This document shows positions 37,011 to 45,305 of a stretch of DNA of 64,000 bases, in pieces (the stretch's first letter is position 1; every line of letters starts with the position of its first letter). This stretch comes from Variovorax sp. 54 (GTDB lineage Bacteria; Pseudomonadota; Gammaproteobacteria; Burkholderiales; Burkholderiaceae_C), in contig NZ_PEFF01000001.1 in the NCBI RefSeq assembly GCF_002754375.1, forward strand, positions 6,155,501-6,219,500, given 5' to 3'. The notes below the pieces were generated by a model, which searched no databases, had not been told where the DNA came from, and was given only the letters and a program-made list of their open reading frames with translations. A program made the translations under genes and the position numbers.

Positions 37011-38081
37011 ATGCCCGGTACCTTCACTTCCCCGCGCAAGCGGCTCGGCTTTTTCAGCCTGCTGCTCGACGATGTCCCCGCCGCCGAGCGCTACCGCCTC
37101 GTTACCGCGCAGATCGCCCACGCCGAGGCCTTCGGCTTCGATTCCGCCTGGGTGGCGCAGCACCATTTCCATGAACACGAGGGCGGCCTGCCGTCGCCCT
37201 TTGTCTTCCTCGCGCATGTGGCCTCGCGCACGCGGCGCATCCGCCTGGGCACGGGCATCGTCACGCTGCCGTTGGAGAACGCGGTGCGCACGGCCGAAGA
37301 CGCGATCGTGCTGGACCTGCTCTCGGGCGGCCGGCTCGAGGTGGGTGTCGGCACGGGCGGCACGCCGGCGTCCTTCGCGGCCTTCGGGCTGGACAGCGAC
37401 GACCGTGCGGCGCTGTTCGAGCGACAGCTCGCCACGGTGCGCGATGCATGGGCTGGCCGGCCGCTGCCCGGTGGCGACACGCTGTACCCGGCTGGCGCAC
37501 AACTGCTCGGCCGGCTCTGGCAGGCGACGTTCTCGGTGAGCGGCGGCACGCGCGCGGGCACGGCCGGCGACGGGCTGATGCTCTCGCGCACGCAGCCGCG
37601 TACGGCGCAAGCGCCCGATGCATCGCTGGCCGACCTGCAGGACCCGATCATCGACGCCTACCTGGCCGCGCTGCCGCCGGGTCGCACGCCGCGCATCGTG
37701 GGCTCGCGCAGCGTCTTCGTGGCGGACACCCGCAAGGAGGCGCTGCGCCTCGCCGAGATCGGGCTGCGCCGGTCGGTGGTGCAAGCCGCGGCCACAGGAC
37801 AGATCGGCCTTGCCGACCGCGTTCGCGCCGATGCACCGCTCGACCAACTGATCGCTGCGTACGACGTGCATGTCGGCGCGCCCGACGACGTCATCGCCTC
37901 GCTGCGCGCCGACCGCACGCTCGCGCGCGTGACCGACCTCGTGTGCCAGGTGCATTCGGTCGATCCGCCGCACGCGGCCATCCTGCGTTCCATCGAACTG
38001 ACCGCCACCGTCGTTGCACCCGCCCTGGGCTGGACGCGCGATGCGGGCGTGCCGGACCTTCAATCGCTTGCGCTTCTCTGA
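37011..38081 (+). CDS. Luciferase-like FMN-dependent monooxygenase (KPN_01858-type)
   Basis: This flavin-dependent monooxygenase of the bacterial luciferase fold has 356 residues. The TIM-barrel start KRLGFFSLLLDD, AEAFGFDSAWVAQHHFHEHEGGLPSPFVFLAHVASRTRRIRLGTGIVTLPLENAVRTAEDAIVLD and the SGGRLEVGVGTGG block match this class. The family naming follows the three-gene cassette in which it is followed by two CMD/AhpD-type genes, here 10 bases on. The substrate is not known. Confidence 0.85.
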   Translation: MPGTFTSPRKRLGFFSLLLDDVPAAERYRLVTAQIAHAEAFGFDSAWVAQHHFHEHEGGLPSPFVFLAHVASRTRRIRLGTGIVTLPLENAVRTAEDAIVLDLLSGGRLEVGVGTGGTPASFAAFGLDSDDRAALFERQLATVRDAWAGRPLPGGDTLYPAGAQLLGRLWQATFSVSGGTRAGTAGDGLMLSRTQPRTAQAPDASLADLQDPIIDAYLAALPPGRTPRIVGSRSVFVADTRKEALRLAEIGLRRSVVQAAATGQIGLADRVRADAPLDQLIAAYDVHVGAPDDVIASLRADRTLARVTDLVCQVHSVDPPHAAILRSIELTATVVAPALGWTRDAGVPDLQSLALL

Positions 38082-38091
38082 GTTTCTTCCC

Positions 38092-38715
38092 ATGAATGCC
38101 GTTGTCTCTTCTTCTCCCGTTCTTCAGACCGTCGACGTGATCGATCAGCTGGTGGGCATCGCGCCCGGCAGTACGCTCGACCGCCTGCGCGCGCAGCGCG
38201 AGCAGGCGCGCACGCAGGCGCAGCAGAGCTATCTCGCGCTGTTCGCGCCCGCCGAACCCGTGGCCGGGCACTTCGACATTGCGGACCGTTTCGCCGTCGC
38301 GACCTTCGTTGCCGGGTTGCACAAGCAGCCCGACGTGGCGCGCTTCTATGCCGAGGCCTTGGCGGAGCAGGGCGTGGCGAAGGCCATCGAGGCCGAGGTC
38401 GCACGCGGGGCCACGCAAGGACCGTACGGTCGCTATCCGGCAGGCCCGCTCAGTGTGGAAGACGAAGCCGGCCCGCTCTACGCCGTCGACGACACACACC
38501 GCACGGTGTTCGGCGAACGACTGTCGGCCGGCCTCGCGCATGCACACCTGCTCGTCTTCCACCCGCGCGACGCCAGCCCGGCGGCGCTGCAGGCGCTGCT
38601 CGACGCGGGATGGCGCACCACCGAGATCGTCACGTTGTCGCAGCTGGTGGCGTTTCTCGCGTTCCAGATCCGCGTCGTCATCGGCCTGCGCGCGCTGGCC
38701 ACCACTTCCGCATGA
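38092..38715 (+). CDS. CMD domain protein (Avi_7170-type)
   Basis: This 207-residue carboxymuconolactone-decarboxylase-fold protein (CMD domain) belongs to the same three-gene cassette. It is mostly helical (ADRFAVATFVAGLHKQPDVARFYAEAL and TLSQLVAFLAFQIRVVIGLRAL). The Cys-x-x-Cys pair of active AhpD is absent, so it may be a structural or non-peroxidase partner. Its stop overlaps the next gene's start in an ATGA junction. Confidence 0.8.
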   Translation: MNAVVSSSPVLQTVDVIDQLVGIAPGSTLDRLRAQREQARTQAQQSYLALFAPAEPVAGHFDIADRFAVATFVAGLHKQPDVARFYAEALAEQGVAKAIEAEVARGATQGPYGRYPAGPLSVEDEAGPLYAVDDTHRTVFGERLSAGLAHAHLLVFHPRDASPAALQALLDAGWRTTEIVTLSQLVAFLAFQIRVVIGLRALATTSA

Positions 38716-39335
38716 GCGCCCCCATGAGCACCGAATCGACCCTGACCCATCCTGACAACGCACACCCGCGCAGCTTCACGCAGGCGCAGCTCGAGTGGCT
38801 GCCCTGGCTCGAGCCGCTGCCCGAGGACGAACTGACCGAGCGCCACTACGCAGGCCTCGTGGATGCCTCGCGTGCCAAGTCGCCGTACTTCCGCCTGCTG
38901 GCGCGCGACCCCGACATCCTCGGCGCGCGCACCCGCACCGACAAGGACATCTTCTACAACCCCGAGGCCGGCCTGCCGCGCGCCGAGCGCGAGCTGTCAG
39001 CCGCTGCCGCCTCGCGCTTCAACGGCTGCATCTACTGCGCCTCGGTGCATGCGCGCTTTGCCTCGCATTTCTCGCAGCGCACGGACGATGTGCAGCGTCT
39101 GCTGGACGAGGGCGTGCAGGCCGACCTGGGCGCACGCTGGAATGCGATCGTCGAAGCGTCGGTTGCGTTGTCGGCCACGCCATCGACCTTCGGGCCCGCG
39201 CACGTCGTCAAGCTCCGCGCGCAGGGGCTGGACGATCTGGCGATTGCCGATGTCGTGCATGGCGCGGCTTTCTTCAACTGGGCCAACCGGTTGATGCTGT
39301 CGCTGGGCGAGCCGCAGGAGCCCGCTTCCAGCTAG
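38712..39335 (+). CDS. Alkylhydroperoxidase (AhpD-like) domain protein, Avi_7169-type
   Basis: This 207-residue AhpD-fold protein has a complete CxxC-x3-H site (Cys106, Cys109, His113 in NGCIYCASVHARF), so it can act as a peroxidase or thiol-dependent reductant. The N-terminal half (WLPWLEPLPEDELTERHYAGLV) is family-specific. ATGA coupling to the CMD gene suggests equal production of the two. A role in supporting the luciferase-like monooxygenase, for example by removing peroxide, is inference. Confidence 0.84.
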   Translation: MSAPMSTESTLTHPDNAHPRSFTQAQLEWLPWLEPLPEDELTERHYAGLVDASRAKSPYFRLLARDPDILGARTRTDKDIFYNPEAGLPRAERELSAAAASRFNGCIYCASVHARFASHFSQRTDDVQRLLDEGVQADLGARWNAIVEASVALSATPSTFGPAHVVKLRAQGLDDLAIADVVHGAAFFNWANRLMLSLGEPQEPASS

Positions 39336-39420
39336 CTTCGCAAGGCCGCGCGCAGCTTTGTTGCGGCGGCAAGTGAGCGGGATCACAGTCCGGCGCGCGG
39401 CGCGCCTTCGGGTCGGCACG

Positions 39421-39702
39421 ATGACCCGCATGCACACCGACGCCCCTGGGTACGCAACGACACGCCAAGGCCGCGCTCCCGCGCCCGGCCTGGCTTTCGG
39501 CAACCCCTTCGTCCGCTGCCGATGCGGACTGGCCGGCCTGGAGCGCATCCACCGCCGGCTGTGGATGAAGTTCCTGCCCAGCCTGCGTTTCTATCGCTGC
39601 AGCAACTGCGGCAAGCCGCAATTGGCGCTGAAGCGTGCGGTGCGCGACGCGGTCATTGCGCACAGGAGCGGGCAGCAGAACCAGCGCCAGGCAGCTGGCT
39701 AG
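39421..39702 (+). CDS. Small zinc-ribbon-like protein
   Basis: This 93-residue basic protein has CxC-x24-CxxC (Cys33, Cys35, Cys60, Cys63 in FVRCRCG and YRCSNCGK), a pattern that can bind one zinc ion. No domain is recognised. The start at 39421 is the first ATG of a Met-Thr-Arg-Met cluster; longer readings start on weaker codons. Its stop overlaps the convergent TetR gene stop by 3 bases. Confidence 0.6.
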   Translation: MTRMHTDAPGYATTRQGRAPAPGLAFGNPFVRCRCGLAGLERIHRRLWMKFLPSLRFYRCSNCGKPQLALKRAVRDAVIAHRSGQQNQRQAAG

Positions 39703-40400
39703 CGGTTCTTCTTCCGGGGCGCGTCCGTCAGCATCCCGTGCAGCAGCAGGTCGATGGTCTGCTCGGTGTGCTGCTCGGCCTGTTCGGCGCTCATCGGATC
39801 GACGTCGTACAGCCGCTTGATCAGGTGCATGGACGACTGCACCGCCGTCAGCAGGCTCGTCATCATGACGCTCGCATAGGCCCGCGGATAGGGCTTGATC
39901 AGACCCTCCGCCTGGCATTCGGCAAGCAGCGCATCGAGCAGCTCGTGGAACGGCCGCATGTAGTGCTCGATGATCCAGTCGAGCCGCGGCCCGGCCTGCG
40001 CCACCTCGCGCAGCACCAGCGAATGCGCTGCGGGGTGCAGCACGTTGATGATGGCGAACACCCGCAGCGCGCTGCGCAGCTTGGTGAGCGGATCGGCCGT
40101 GTCCTCGTCGACCTGCATCGCATCGATGGATGCCATCGCCTCGGTGTAGGTGCTCTCGACCACGGCGCGCCACAGGCCTTCCTTGCCGCCGAAGTGGTAA
40201 TTGAGCAGCGGCTGCTTCACGTCCGCGCGCCGCGCGATGGCCAGCACCGACGTGCCCTCGAAACCTTTCTCGGAAAACTCGACGATGGCCGCGTCCATGA
40301 GGCGCTGCCGCCCCGAGGTATCGGCCACCGGTTGCGTTGCCTCGGTGCGGGCAGGGGCGGCGGTGCGCTTCGGCGTGGTCTTGCCCGTGGGAGTCTTCAT
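39699..40400 (-). CDS. TetR-family transcriptional regulator
   Basis: This 233-residue repressor-type regulator has a basic N-terminal tail followed by a TetR HTH (LMDAAIVEFSEKGFEGTSVLAIARRADVKQPLLNYHFGGKEGLWRAV) and a helical ligand-binding half (LHPAAHSLVLREVAQAGPRLDWIIEHYMRPFHELL). It is divergent from the aromatic-ring hydroxylase operon, with two matching operator-like repeats in the 189-base gap. It is likely to repress the operon until its aromatic inducer is present. Confidence 0.9.
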   Translation of the reverse strand: MKTPTGKTTPKRTAAPARTEATQPVADTSGRQRLMDAAIVEFSEKGFEGTSVLAIARRADVKQPLLNYHFGGKEGLWRAVVESTYTEAMASIDAMQVDEDTADPLTKLRSALRVFAIINVLHPAAHSLVLREVAQAGPRLDWIIEHYMRPFHELLDALLAECQAEGLIKPYPRAYASVMMTSLLTAVQSSMHLIKRLYDVDPMSAEQAEQHTEQTIDLLLHGMLTDAPRKKNR

Positions 40401-40491
40401 GGATGGCGTGCGCTGGCGGGCCGTGGCTGGTTGACGATGGCCGCATTGTCCAACAGTCGCGCGCATCGTCCGGCCGGAAGACGTGCGCGAC

Positions 40492-40505
40492 TTATATAAG
40501 TATAA
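40492..40505. promoter_or_regulatory. TetR operator-like repeat 1
   Basis: TTATA-TAAG-TATAA, a 5-bp inverted repeat around four bases. It lies inside ACTTATATAAGTATAAAT, which contains the perfect palindrome ACTTATATAAGT. The same inverted repeat recurs 33 bp on. It is AT-rich in a GC-rich neighbourhood. Confidence 0.65.
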
Positions 40506-40524
40506 ATACGCATCTCGCATTGAC

Positions 40525-40538
40525 TTATATTTGTATAA
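40525..40538. promoter_or_regulatory. TetR operator-like repeat 2
   Basis: TTATA-TTTG-TATAA with the same half-sites as repeat 1. The surrounding ACTTATA-4 bases-TATAAAT-base-CGC is shared by both copies. The 33-bp start-to-start distance is close to three helical turns, so two dimers could bind on one face. It lies 52 bases before the hydroxylase ATG. Confidence 0.65.
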
Positions 40539-40589
40539 ATTCGCGTGCATGGCAGCCGTTGGTGCTGCCTTCGGTCGAGAGAGCCACAG

Positions 40590-42437
40590 ATGCACGTTTT
40601 GGAAGTTCCCGTTTTGATCGTCGGTGCCGGGCCCGTCGGGCTCACGATGGCGGCCCTGCTGGCCGACCAGGGCATTGCGTCGCTGCTCGTCGAGCAGCGC
40701 GACGGTCTGCACCAGGCGCCGCAGGCGCATGTCATCAGCGCGAGGACACGAGAAATCCTGGCCGGCTTGGGCATCGCGGACGAGGCGCTGGCGCGCGTGA
40801 CCACGCCGCCGGCCGATGCGCGCTACGTGACGTGGCGGCGCAACCTCGCCGAAGAAGACATCGCGCGCATCGAGATCGGCGGCGAGGCGCGTTTCGTGCA
40901 GCTGGACGCGGTGAGCGGCAAGCGCAGTGCGAACGTGCCGCAGCACCACCTCGAGCGCGTGCTGTTCGATGCGCTGGCCGGTCGCACGCGCTGCGAGACG
41001 CGCTTCGGCCAGACTTGGCTGGGGGCGGAAGAAGAGGGTGACGCCGTCGTCTCGCGCATCGAGGACGCCGCAAGCGGCGAGGTCTATGGCGTGCGCAGCC
41101 AGTGGCTGCTGGCGGCGGATGGTGCGAGCAGTTCCGTGCGGCGAGGCGCGGGCATCGCGATGGCCGGCGACACGAACCTGGCCCACATGGTCACGGTGAA
41201 CTTCGAGGCCGACCTGCGCCCGCTCGTGAAGGACAGCCCGTCGATCCTGTTCTGGACCCTGTCGGCGAAGGCGCCCGGCGCCTTCATCGTCCACGACGCC
41301 GCGCGCTACGCGGTGTTCATGACGCCGTACTTCCCGCCGCACGAGCAGCCGCGCGACTTTCCGGTCGCGCGCTGCGAGCGCATGCTGCGCGCCGCGCTGG
41401 GCACGGCGGACGTGGCGTTTCGCATCACCTCGCTGTCGCACTGGACGATGCAGGCGCACGTGGCCGACCGCTACCGGCAGGGGCGCACATTGCTGATCGG
41501 CGATGCGGCGCACCGCTTTCCGCCCACGGGCGGGCTCGGGCTCAACACGGGCATCGCGGACGCGCACAACCTGGCGTGGAAGCTGGCGCTGGTCCTGCAG
41601 GGCCGTGCGGGCGAGGGCCTGATCGACACCTACGGCGCGGAGCGTCGCCCCGTGGCCGTGGCGAACTGCGAGGCCAGCGTGAAGAACTTTCACAAGATGC
41701 GCGAGGTCACCGCGGCCATGGGCATCGACGACCGCCGGCTGCCGCTGCTGGGCCGCGTGCGCTCGAGTGCGCCGGCGCGCGCGTTGCCGGGTGCGGTGCG
41801 CTCGGCGATCGCCGGGATGCTCGTGGCGCCGGTCGAGTGGCGCACGCGCCGCATCGCGAAGGCGGCGTCCGTGCGCTGTGCGGCCATCCGGCAGCAGGTG
41901 CAGTGCGCCGCCGAAGACCAGATGGCGCACTTCAGCACCGTGGGCCTCGACCTGGGCCATGCCTACGAGGGCGCGGCCGTGCGGGGCGACGGCACGACCG
42001 CGCCGGTCGCGCCAGATCCCGTGCGGGACGTGTGCCAGTCGCTCACACCCGGCGCGCGCTGGCCGCATTTCCACCTTGCGCCCGATGCGGGCGTTGCGTA
42101 CCGCACCAGCTCGCACGAGCTTCTGAGGCCCGGGCACTTTCTTCTGGCGGGCACGGGCCGCCACGGCGCGGCATGCGAGCGGCTGGCGGCGGCGTTGGGT
42201 GTGGCGACCGTGGGCGTGAACCTGGACCTCGCCGCTTCGCACAAGGCGCTCGCACAACTGATCGCCTGGAACGACGGCCATGCCGACGCAACCCTTCTGG
42301 TGCGGCCCGACGGCCACATCGCCTGGCGCTGCACCGCGCCGCAACTGCCAGGCCTGGACGACGTGGCGACGGTGCTGCGCGCCATCCTGCAGATCACTCC
42401 CTCTCTCCAACCCCTCGACAACAAGGACATGCAATGA
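40590..42437 (+). CDS. FAD-dependent aromatic hydroxylase (MhpA/phenol-hydroxylase-like)
   Basis: This group A flavoprotein monooxygenase of 615 residues has the GxGxxG dinucleotide motif (VLIVGAGPVGLTMAALLADQG, residues 8-28), a DG region (AADGASSSVRRGAG) and the FAD-ribityl motif IGDAAHRFPPTGGLGLNTGIADAHNLAWKL near residue 300. The C-terminal 180 residues form the thioredoxin-like extension typical of phenol hydroxylase-type enzymes. It should hydroxylate an aromatic acid or phenol to a catechol. It is the first gene of a four-gene operon. Confidence 0.88.
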   Translation: MHVLEVPVLIVGAGPVGLTMAALLADQGIASLLVEQRDGLHQAPQAHVISARTREILAGLGIADEALARVTTPPADARYVTWRRNLAEEDIARIEIGGEARFVQLDAVSGKRSANVPQHHLERVLFDALAGRTRCETRFGQTWLGAEEEGDAVVSRIEDAASGEVYGVRSQWLLAADGASSSVRRGAGIAMAGDTNLAHMVTVNFEADLRPLVKDSPSILFWTLSAKAPGAFIVHDAARYAVFMTPYFPPHEQPRDFPVARCERMLRAALGTADVAFRITSLSHWTMQAHVADRYRQGRTLLIGDAAHRFPPTGGLGLNTGIADAHNLAWKLALVLQGRAGEGLIDTYGAERRPVAVANCEASVKNFHKMREVTAAMGIDDRRLPLLGRVRSSAPARALPGAVRSAIAGMLVAPVEWRTRRIAKAASVRCAAIRQQVQCAAEDQMAHFSTVGLDLGHAYEGAAVRGDGTTAPVAPDPVRDVCQSLTPGARWPHFHLAPDAGVAYRTSSHELLRPGHFLLAGTGRHGAACERLAAALGVATVGVNLDLAASHKALAQLIAWNDGHADATLLVRPDGHIAWRCTAPQLPGLDDVATVLRAILQITPSLQPLDNKDMQ

Positions 42438-42967
42438 CGAACCCCATGGACCGTTTTCCCCTTCCTTCGCCCGATCCGCAAGCGAGATCGCCGCGCAAGC
42501 TCGCGCACATCGTGCTGGCGACGCGCCGCTTCGAAGAGTCGATTCGGTGGTGGAGCGTGGTGCTCGGTGCGCGCACGATGTTCCGCAACGAGATGCTGTG
42601 CTTTCTGAGCTACGACGACGAGCACCACCGCGTGGCGCTGATCAACGCGCCCACGCACAGCCCCGGAAAAGCCGAGACCGCGGGCGTGGACCACGTCGCC
42701 TTCACCTACGGCACGCTCGACGACTTGCGGCACACCTACGCGCGGCTCAAGGGCCACGGCATGCAGCCTGTGTGGAGCATCAACCACGGGCCGACCACGT
42801 CGCTGTACTACCTCGACCCCGAGGGCGTGAAGGTCGAGTTGCAGGTCGACAACTTCGAGAGCGCAGCCGAGCTGGACGCGTGGTTCCGCGCCGGCGATTT
42901 CGCGACGAACCCCATCGGCGTCGAGTTCGATCCCGAGGTGCTGCTCGCGCAGCACATCGCGGCCTGA
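42434..42967 (+). CDS. One-domain extradiol (VOC) dioxygenase
   Basis: This vicinal-oxygen-chelate-fold protein of 177 residues is predicted to cleave a catechol next to the hydroxyls. The 2-His-1-Glu iron triad is seen at His25 (KLAHIVL), His87 (VDHVAFTYG) and Glu135 (VKVELQVDN). His118 and Tyr125/Tyr126 are further candidate active-site residues. It is a one-domain enzyme, shorter than two-domain BphC forms. Its ATG overlaps the hydroxylase stop, so the two are translationally coupled. Confidence 0.84.
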   Translation: MTNPMDRFPLPSPDPQARSPRKLAHIVLATRRFEESIRWWSVVLGARTMFRNEMLCFLSYDDEHHRVALINAPTHSPGKAETAGVDHVAFTYGTLDDLRHTYARLKGHGMQPVWSINHGPTTSLYYLDPEGVKVELQVDNFESAAELDAWFRAGDFATNPIGVEFDPEVLLAQHIAA

Positions 42968-42991
42968 CGCGCATGAAAGGAGAACCTCACC

Positions 42992-43942
42992 ATGCGCCTG
43001 TGCACTTTCTCGACCGATGCGTTCCAGCGGCACGTCGGCCTCGCCCTGCCGGATCAGCGGCTGCTCGATGTCAGCGCTGCGTTGTCCGGCGACCCGCGCT
43101 TTGCCACGTTGCTGGGCGTGATCCAGCATGAAGACGAAACACTGCCGATGTTGCGGGCACTGCTCGCGTCGACGCCGATGCCGTCGGGCTGCCTGCATGA
43201 GCTGAAGGACGTGCGGATCGAGCTGCCTTACCAGCCGCCGCAGATCCGCTGCTTCAGCGTGTACGAGCAGCACCTGAAGAGTGCCTTCCGGCAGGTCGCG
43301 GCGAACGTCTCACCAGCAGCCGGTGCGCCGGCGTGGGCGATGCAGATTCCGGCGGCCTTCTACGAGACACCCGTCTACTACAAGGGCGTGCGGCTCAACC
43401 TGTCCGGCCCCGGTGCGTCGGTGCGGCGGCCCGCGCCGGGCACGATGCTCGACTACGAGGCCGAGCTGGCCGTGGTGGTCGGGCGCGGCGGCAAGAACAT
43501 CGTGGCGTCCGGAGCCATGGCGCATGTCTTCGGCTACGTCGTCTTCAACGATTTCTCCGAGCGCGCGCAGCTCATGAAGGAGCTGCGCAGCGGCGTGGGC
43601 ACCGGACCGGCGAAGGGCAAGGACTTCGACGGCAGCAACAGCCTCGGACCCTGGATCGTCACGGCCGACGAGATCGTTGATCCGCATGCGCTCGACGTGA
43701 CGGTGCGCGTGAACGGGCAAGTGCGCGGGCAGGGCAGCACGGCGGGCATGACGCACCGCATCGATCGCATCGTGAGCTTCGCTTCGCAGAACGAGACGCT
43801 GCATGCGGGCGAGCTGCTGGCCACGGGCTGCGTGCCCGAGTGCGCCGGCGTCGAGCACTGGCGCTTCCTGGACGACGGCGACCGCGTGGAGGTCGAGATC
43901 GCGGGGCTCGGGGTGCTGGAGAACACCGTCATCGCCGCCTGA
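42992..43942 (+). CDS. Fumarylacetoacetate hydrolase (FAH)-family protein
   Basis: This 316-residue FAH-fold hydrolase or hydratase has metal ligands Glu156 and Glu158 (LDYEAELAVVVG) and Asp187 (FNDFSER), with KGKDFDGSNSLGPW (Lys210, Asp211, Asp213) next to them. It should act on the ring-cleavage product, removing an acyl or carboxyl group. The N-terminal 80 residues are a family-typical lid. It sits 24 bases after the dioxygenase gene. Confidence 0.86.
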   Translation: MRLCTFSTDAFQRHVGLALPDQRLLDVSAALSGDPRFATLLGVIQHEDETLPMLRALLASTPMPSGCLHELKDVRIELPYQPPQIRCFSVYEQHLKSAFRQVAANVSPAAGAPAWAMQIPAAFYETPVYYKGVRLNLSGPGASVRRPAPGTMLDYEAELAVVVGRGGKNIVASGAMAHVFGYVVFNDFSERAQLMKELRSGVGTGPAKGKDFDGSNSLGPWIVTADEIVDPHALDVTVRVNGQVRGQGSTAGMTHRIDRIVSFASQNETLHAGELLATGCVPECAGVEHWRFLDDGDRVEVEIAGLGVLENTVIAA

Positions 43943-43981
43943 TCGGCTGCACGCTCAAAGAAAACAACAACGGAGACAACG

Positions 43982-45295
43982 ATGACAACGACATGGCGGA
44001 CCCTGGTGTCTGCAGCTGCGCTGTGCCCGGCGCTTGCCGCGGCCGACAACGGCTACTTTCAGATCGGCTACGGCGCGGAGGCGCGCGGCCTTGCGGGCGC
44101 CGCGGCCGCATCGACCCGCGATGCCTTCGGCGGCGCGAGCAACCCCGCCACCACGGTGTGGGTCGGCGACCGGATGGAGGGCAACTTCATTGCCACCCGC
44201 GGCGACACGCAGATGGTGCGCACGGCGAACATGCCACCGCCTGCGGCTGGCCTGCTCGACACGCGAACTGACAGCATCGGCCGCTGGGAGCCGCTGGCCG
44301 AGCTGGCGGTCAGCCGCGTGATCGCACCGGGGCTGTCGGCCGGCCTCGCGGCCTACAGCAACGGCGCCGGCACCTACTTTCCTGCCGACAGCACGCCGTG
44401 TCCGTCGCCCACCGGCGCGGTGCAAATGGCGAACGCGGCCTGCGGCACTGGGCGCAGCATCACGACGATCAAGCAGCTGACGGTGGCACCCACGGTGTCG
44501 AAGCAGCTGGGCGAGCGCTGGTCGGTCGGCGCCTCGCTGCTGCTCACGGCGCAGCAGTTCAAGGCCGAGGGCGTGCAGCCGCTGGCACCGCAGTCGGCGG
44601 CGCCGCAGCACCTGAGCAACCAGGGTGTGGCGTCGTCGTTCGGCGTGGGCGTGCGCCTCGGGGCGTACTGGAGCGCCACCGACACGCTGAGCCTGGGCGC
44701 CGCGTGGTCGCCGCGCACGCGCATGGGACGCATCAAGGCCTACGAAGGCCTGCTCGCAGACCATGGCCGGCTCGATGTGCCGATGAACCTGCTCGTCGGC
44801 CTGCAGTGGTCGCCGACCGAAGCGCTGTCGGTGTTGCTGGACTACCAGCGCATCGGCTATGCGGGTGTGTCCGGGCTGGGCAACCGGCCTTTCGAGGGTT
44901 CGGTGTTGCGCGGTGCGGCGGGTGGTCCGGGCAATGGCTGGAAGGACATGAACGTCGTCAAGCTCGGCGTGCGCTACCAGGCGACGCCGGCCCTGCGCCT
45001 GTCCGCGGGCGTGTCGGCGAACAGCGCCGCCTATGCGGACGCGGCCACCAGCGACAACCTCAATTCGCCGTCCACGTTCCGCCGGCACTTCACGCTGGGG
45101 CTGGGCTATGCGACGTCGGCGCGCACCGAATGGTCGGTCTTCTATTCGCTCGCGCCGGCGCACTGCACGAGTGGGCCTTCGGCGCTCGCCGCCGCGGTGG
45201 GCGCGCAGCTGAACGGCGTGTCGAACCCCTGGGGCCGGGAGAGCCTGGCCACGCGCCAGCAGAGCCTCGGCGTGCAGTACGCGGTGCGTTTCTAG
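43982..45295 (+). CDS. FadL/TodX-type outer-membrane channel
   Basis: This OmpP1/FadL-family protein of 437 residues has a cleaved signal peptide (MTTTWRTLVSAAALCPALAAA), an N-terminal plug-like region (GAEARGLAGAAAASTRDAFGGASNPAT) and a beta-barrel ending in Phe (YAVRF), normal for outer-membrane insertion. FadL/TodX proteins admit hydrophobic aromatics. Its position last in the operon suggests uptake of the operon's substrate. It is followed at once by a convergent AP2 gene. Confidence 0.88.
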   Translation: MTTTWRTLVSAAALCPALAAADNGYFQIGYGAEARGLAGAAAASTRDAFGGASNPATTVWVGDRMEGNFIATRGDTQMVRTANMPPPAAGLLDTRTDSIGRWEPLAELAVSRVIAPGLSAGLAAYSNGAGTYFPADSTPCPSPTGAVQMANAACGTGRSITTIKQLTVAPTVSKQLGERWSVGASLLLTAQQFKAEGVQPLAPQSAAPQHLSNQGVASSFGVGVRLGAYWSATDTLSLGAAWSPRTRMGRIKAYEGLLADHGRLDVPMNLLVGLQWSPTEALSVLLDYQRIGYAGVSGLGNRPFEGSVLRGAAGGPGNGWKDMNVVKLGVRYQATPALRLSAGVSANSAAYADAATSDNLNSPSTFRRHFTLGLGYATSARTEWSVFYSLAPAHCTSGPSALAAAVGAQLNGVSNPWGRESLATRQQSLGVQYAVRF

Positions 45296-45305
45296 GGGCT
45301 GGCCC

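Noticed and set aside
39699..42434. A 911-codon minus-strand reading frame covering the tetR gene and the hydroxylase gene
   Set aside because: Only its last 233 codons (39699-40400) encode TetR; the rest is the complement of the hydroxylase, whose own frame has clear FAD motifs.
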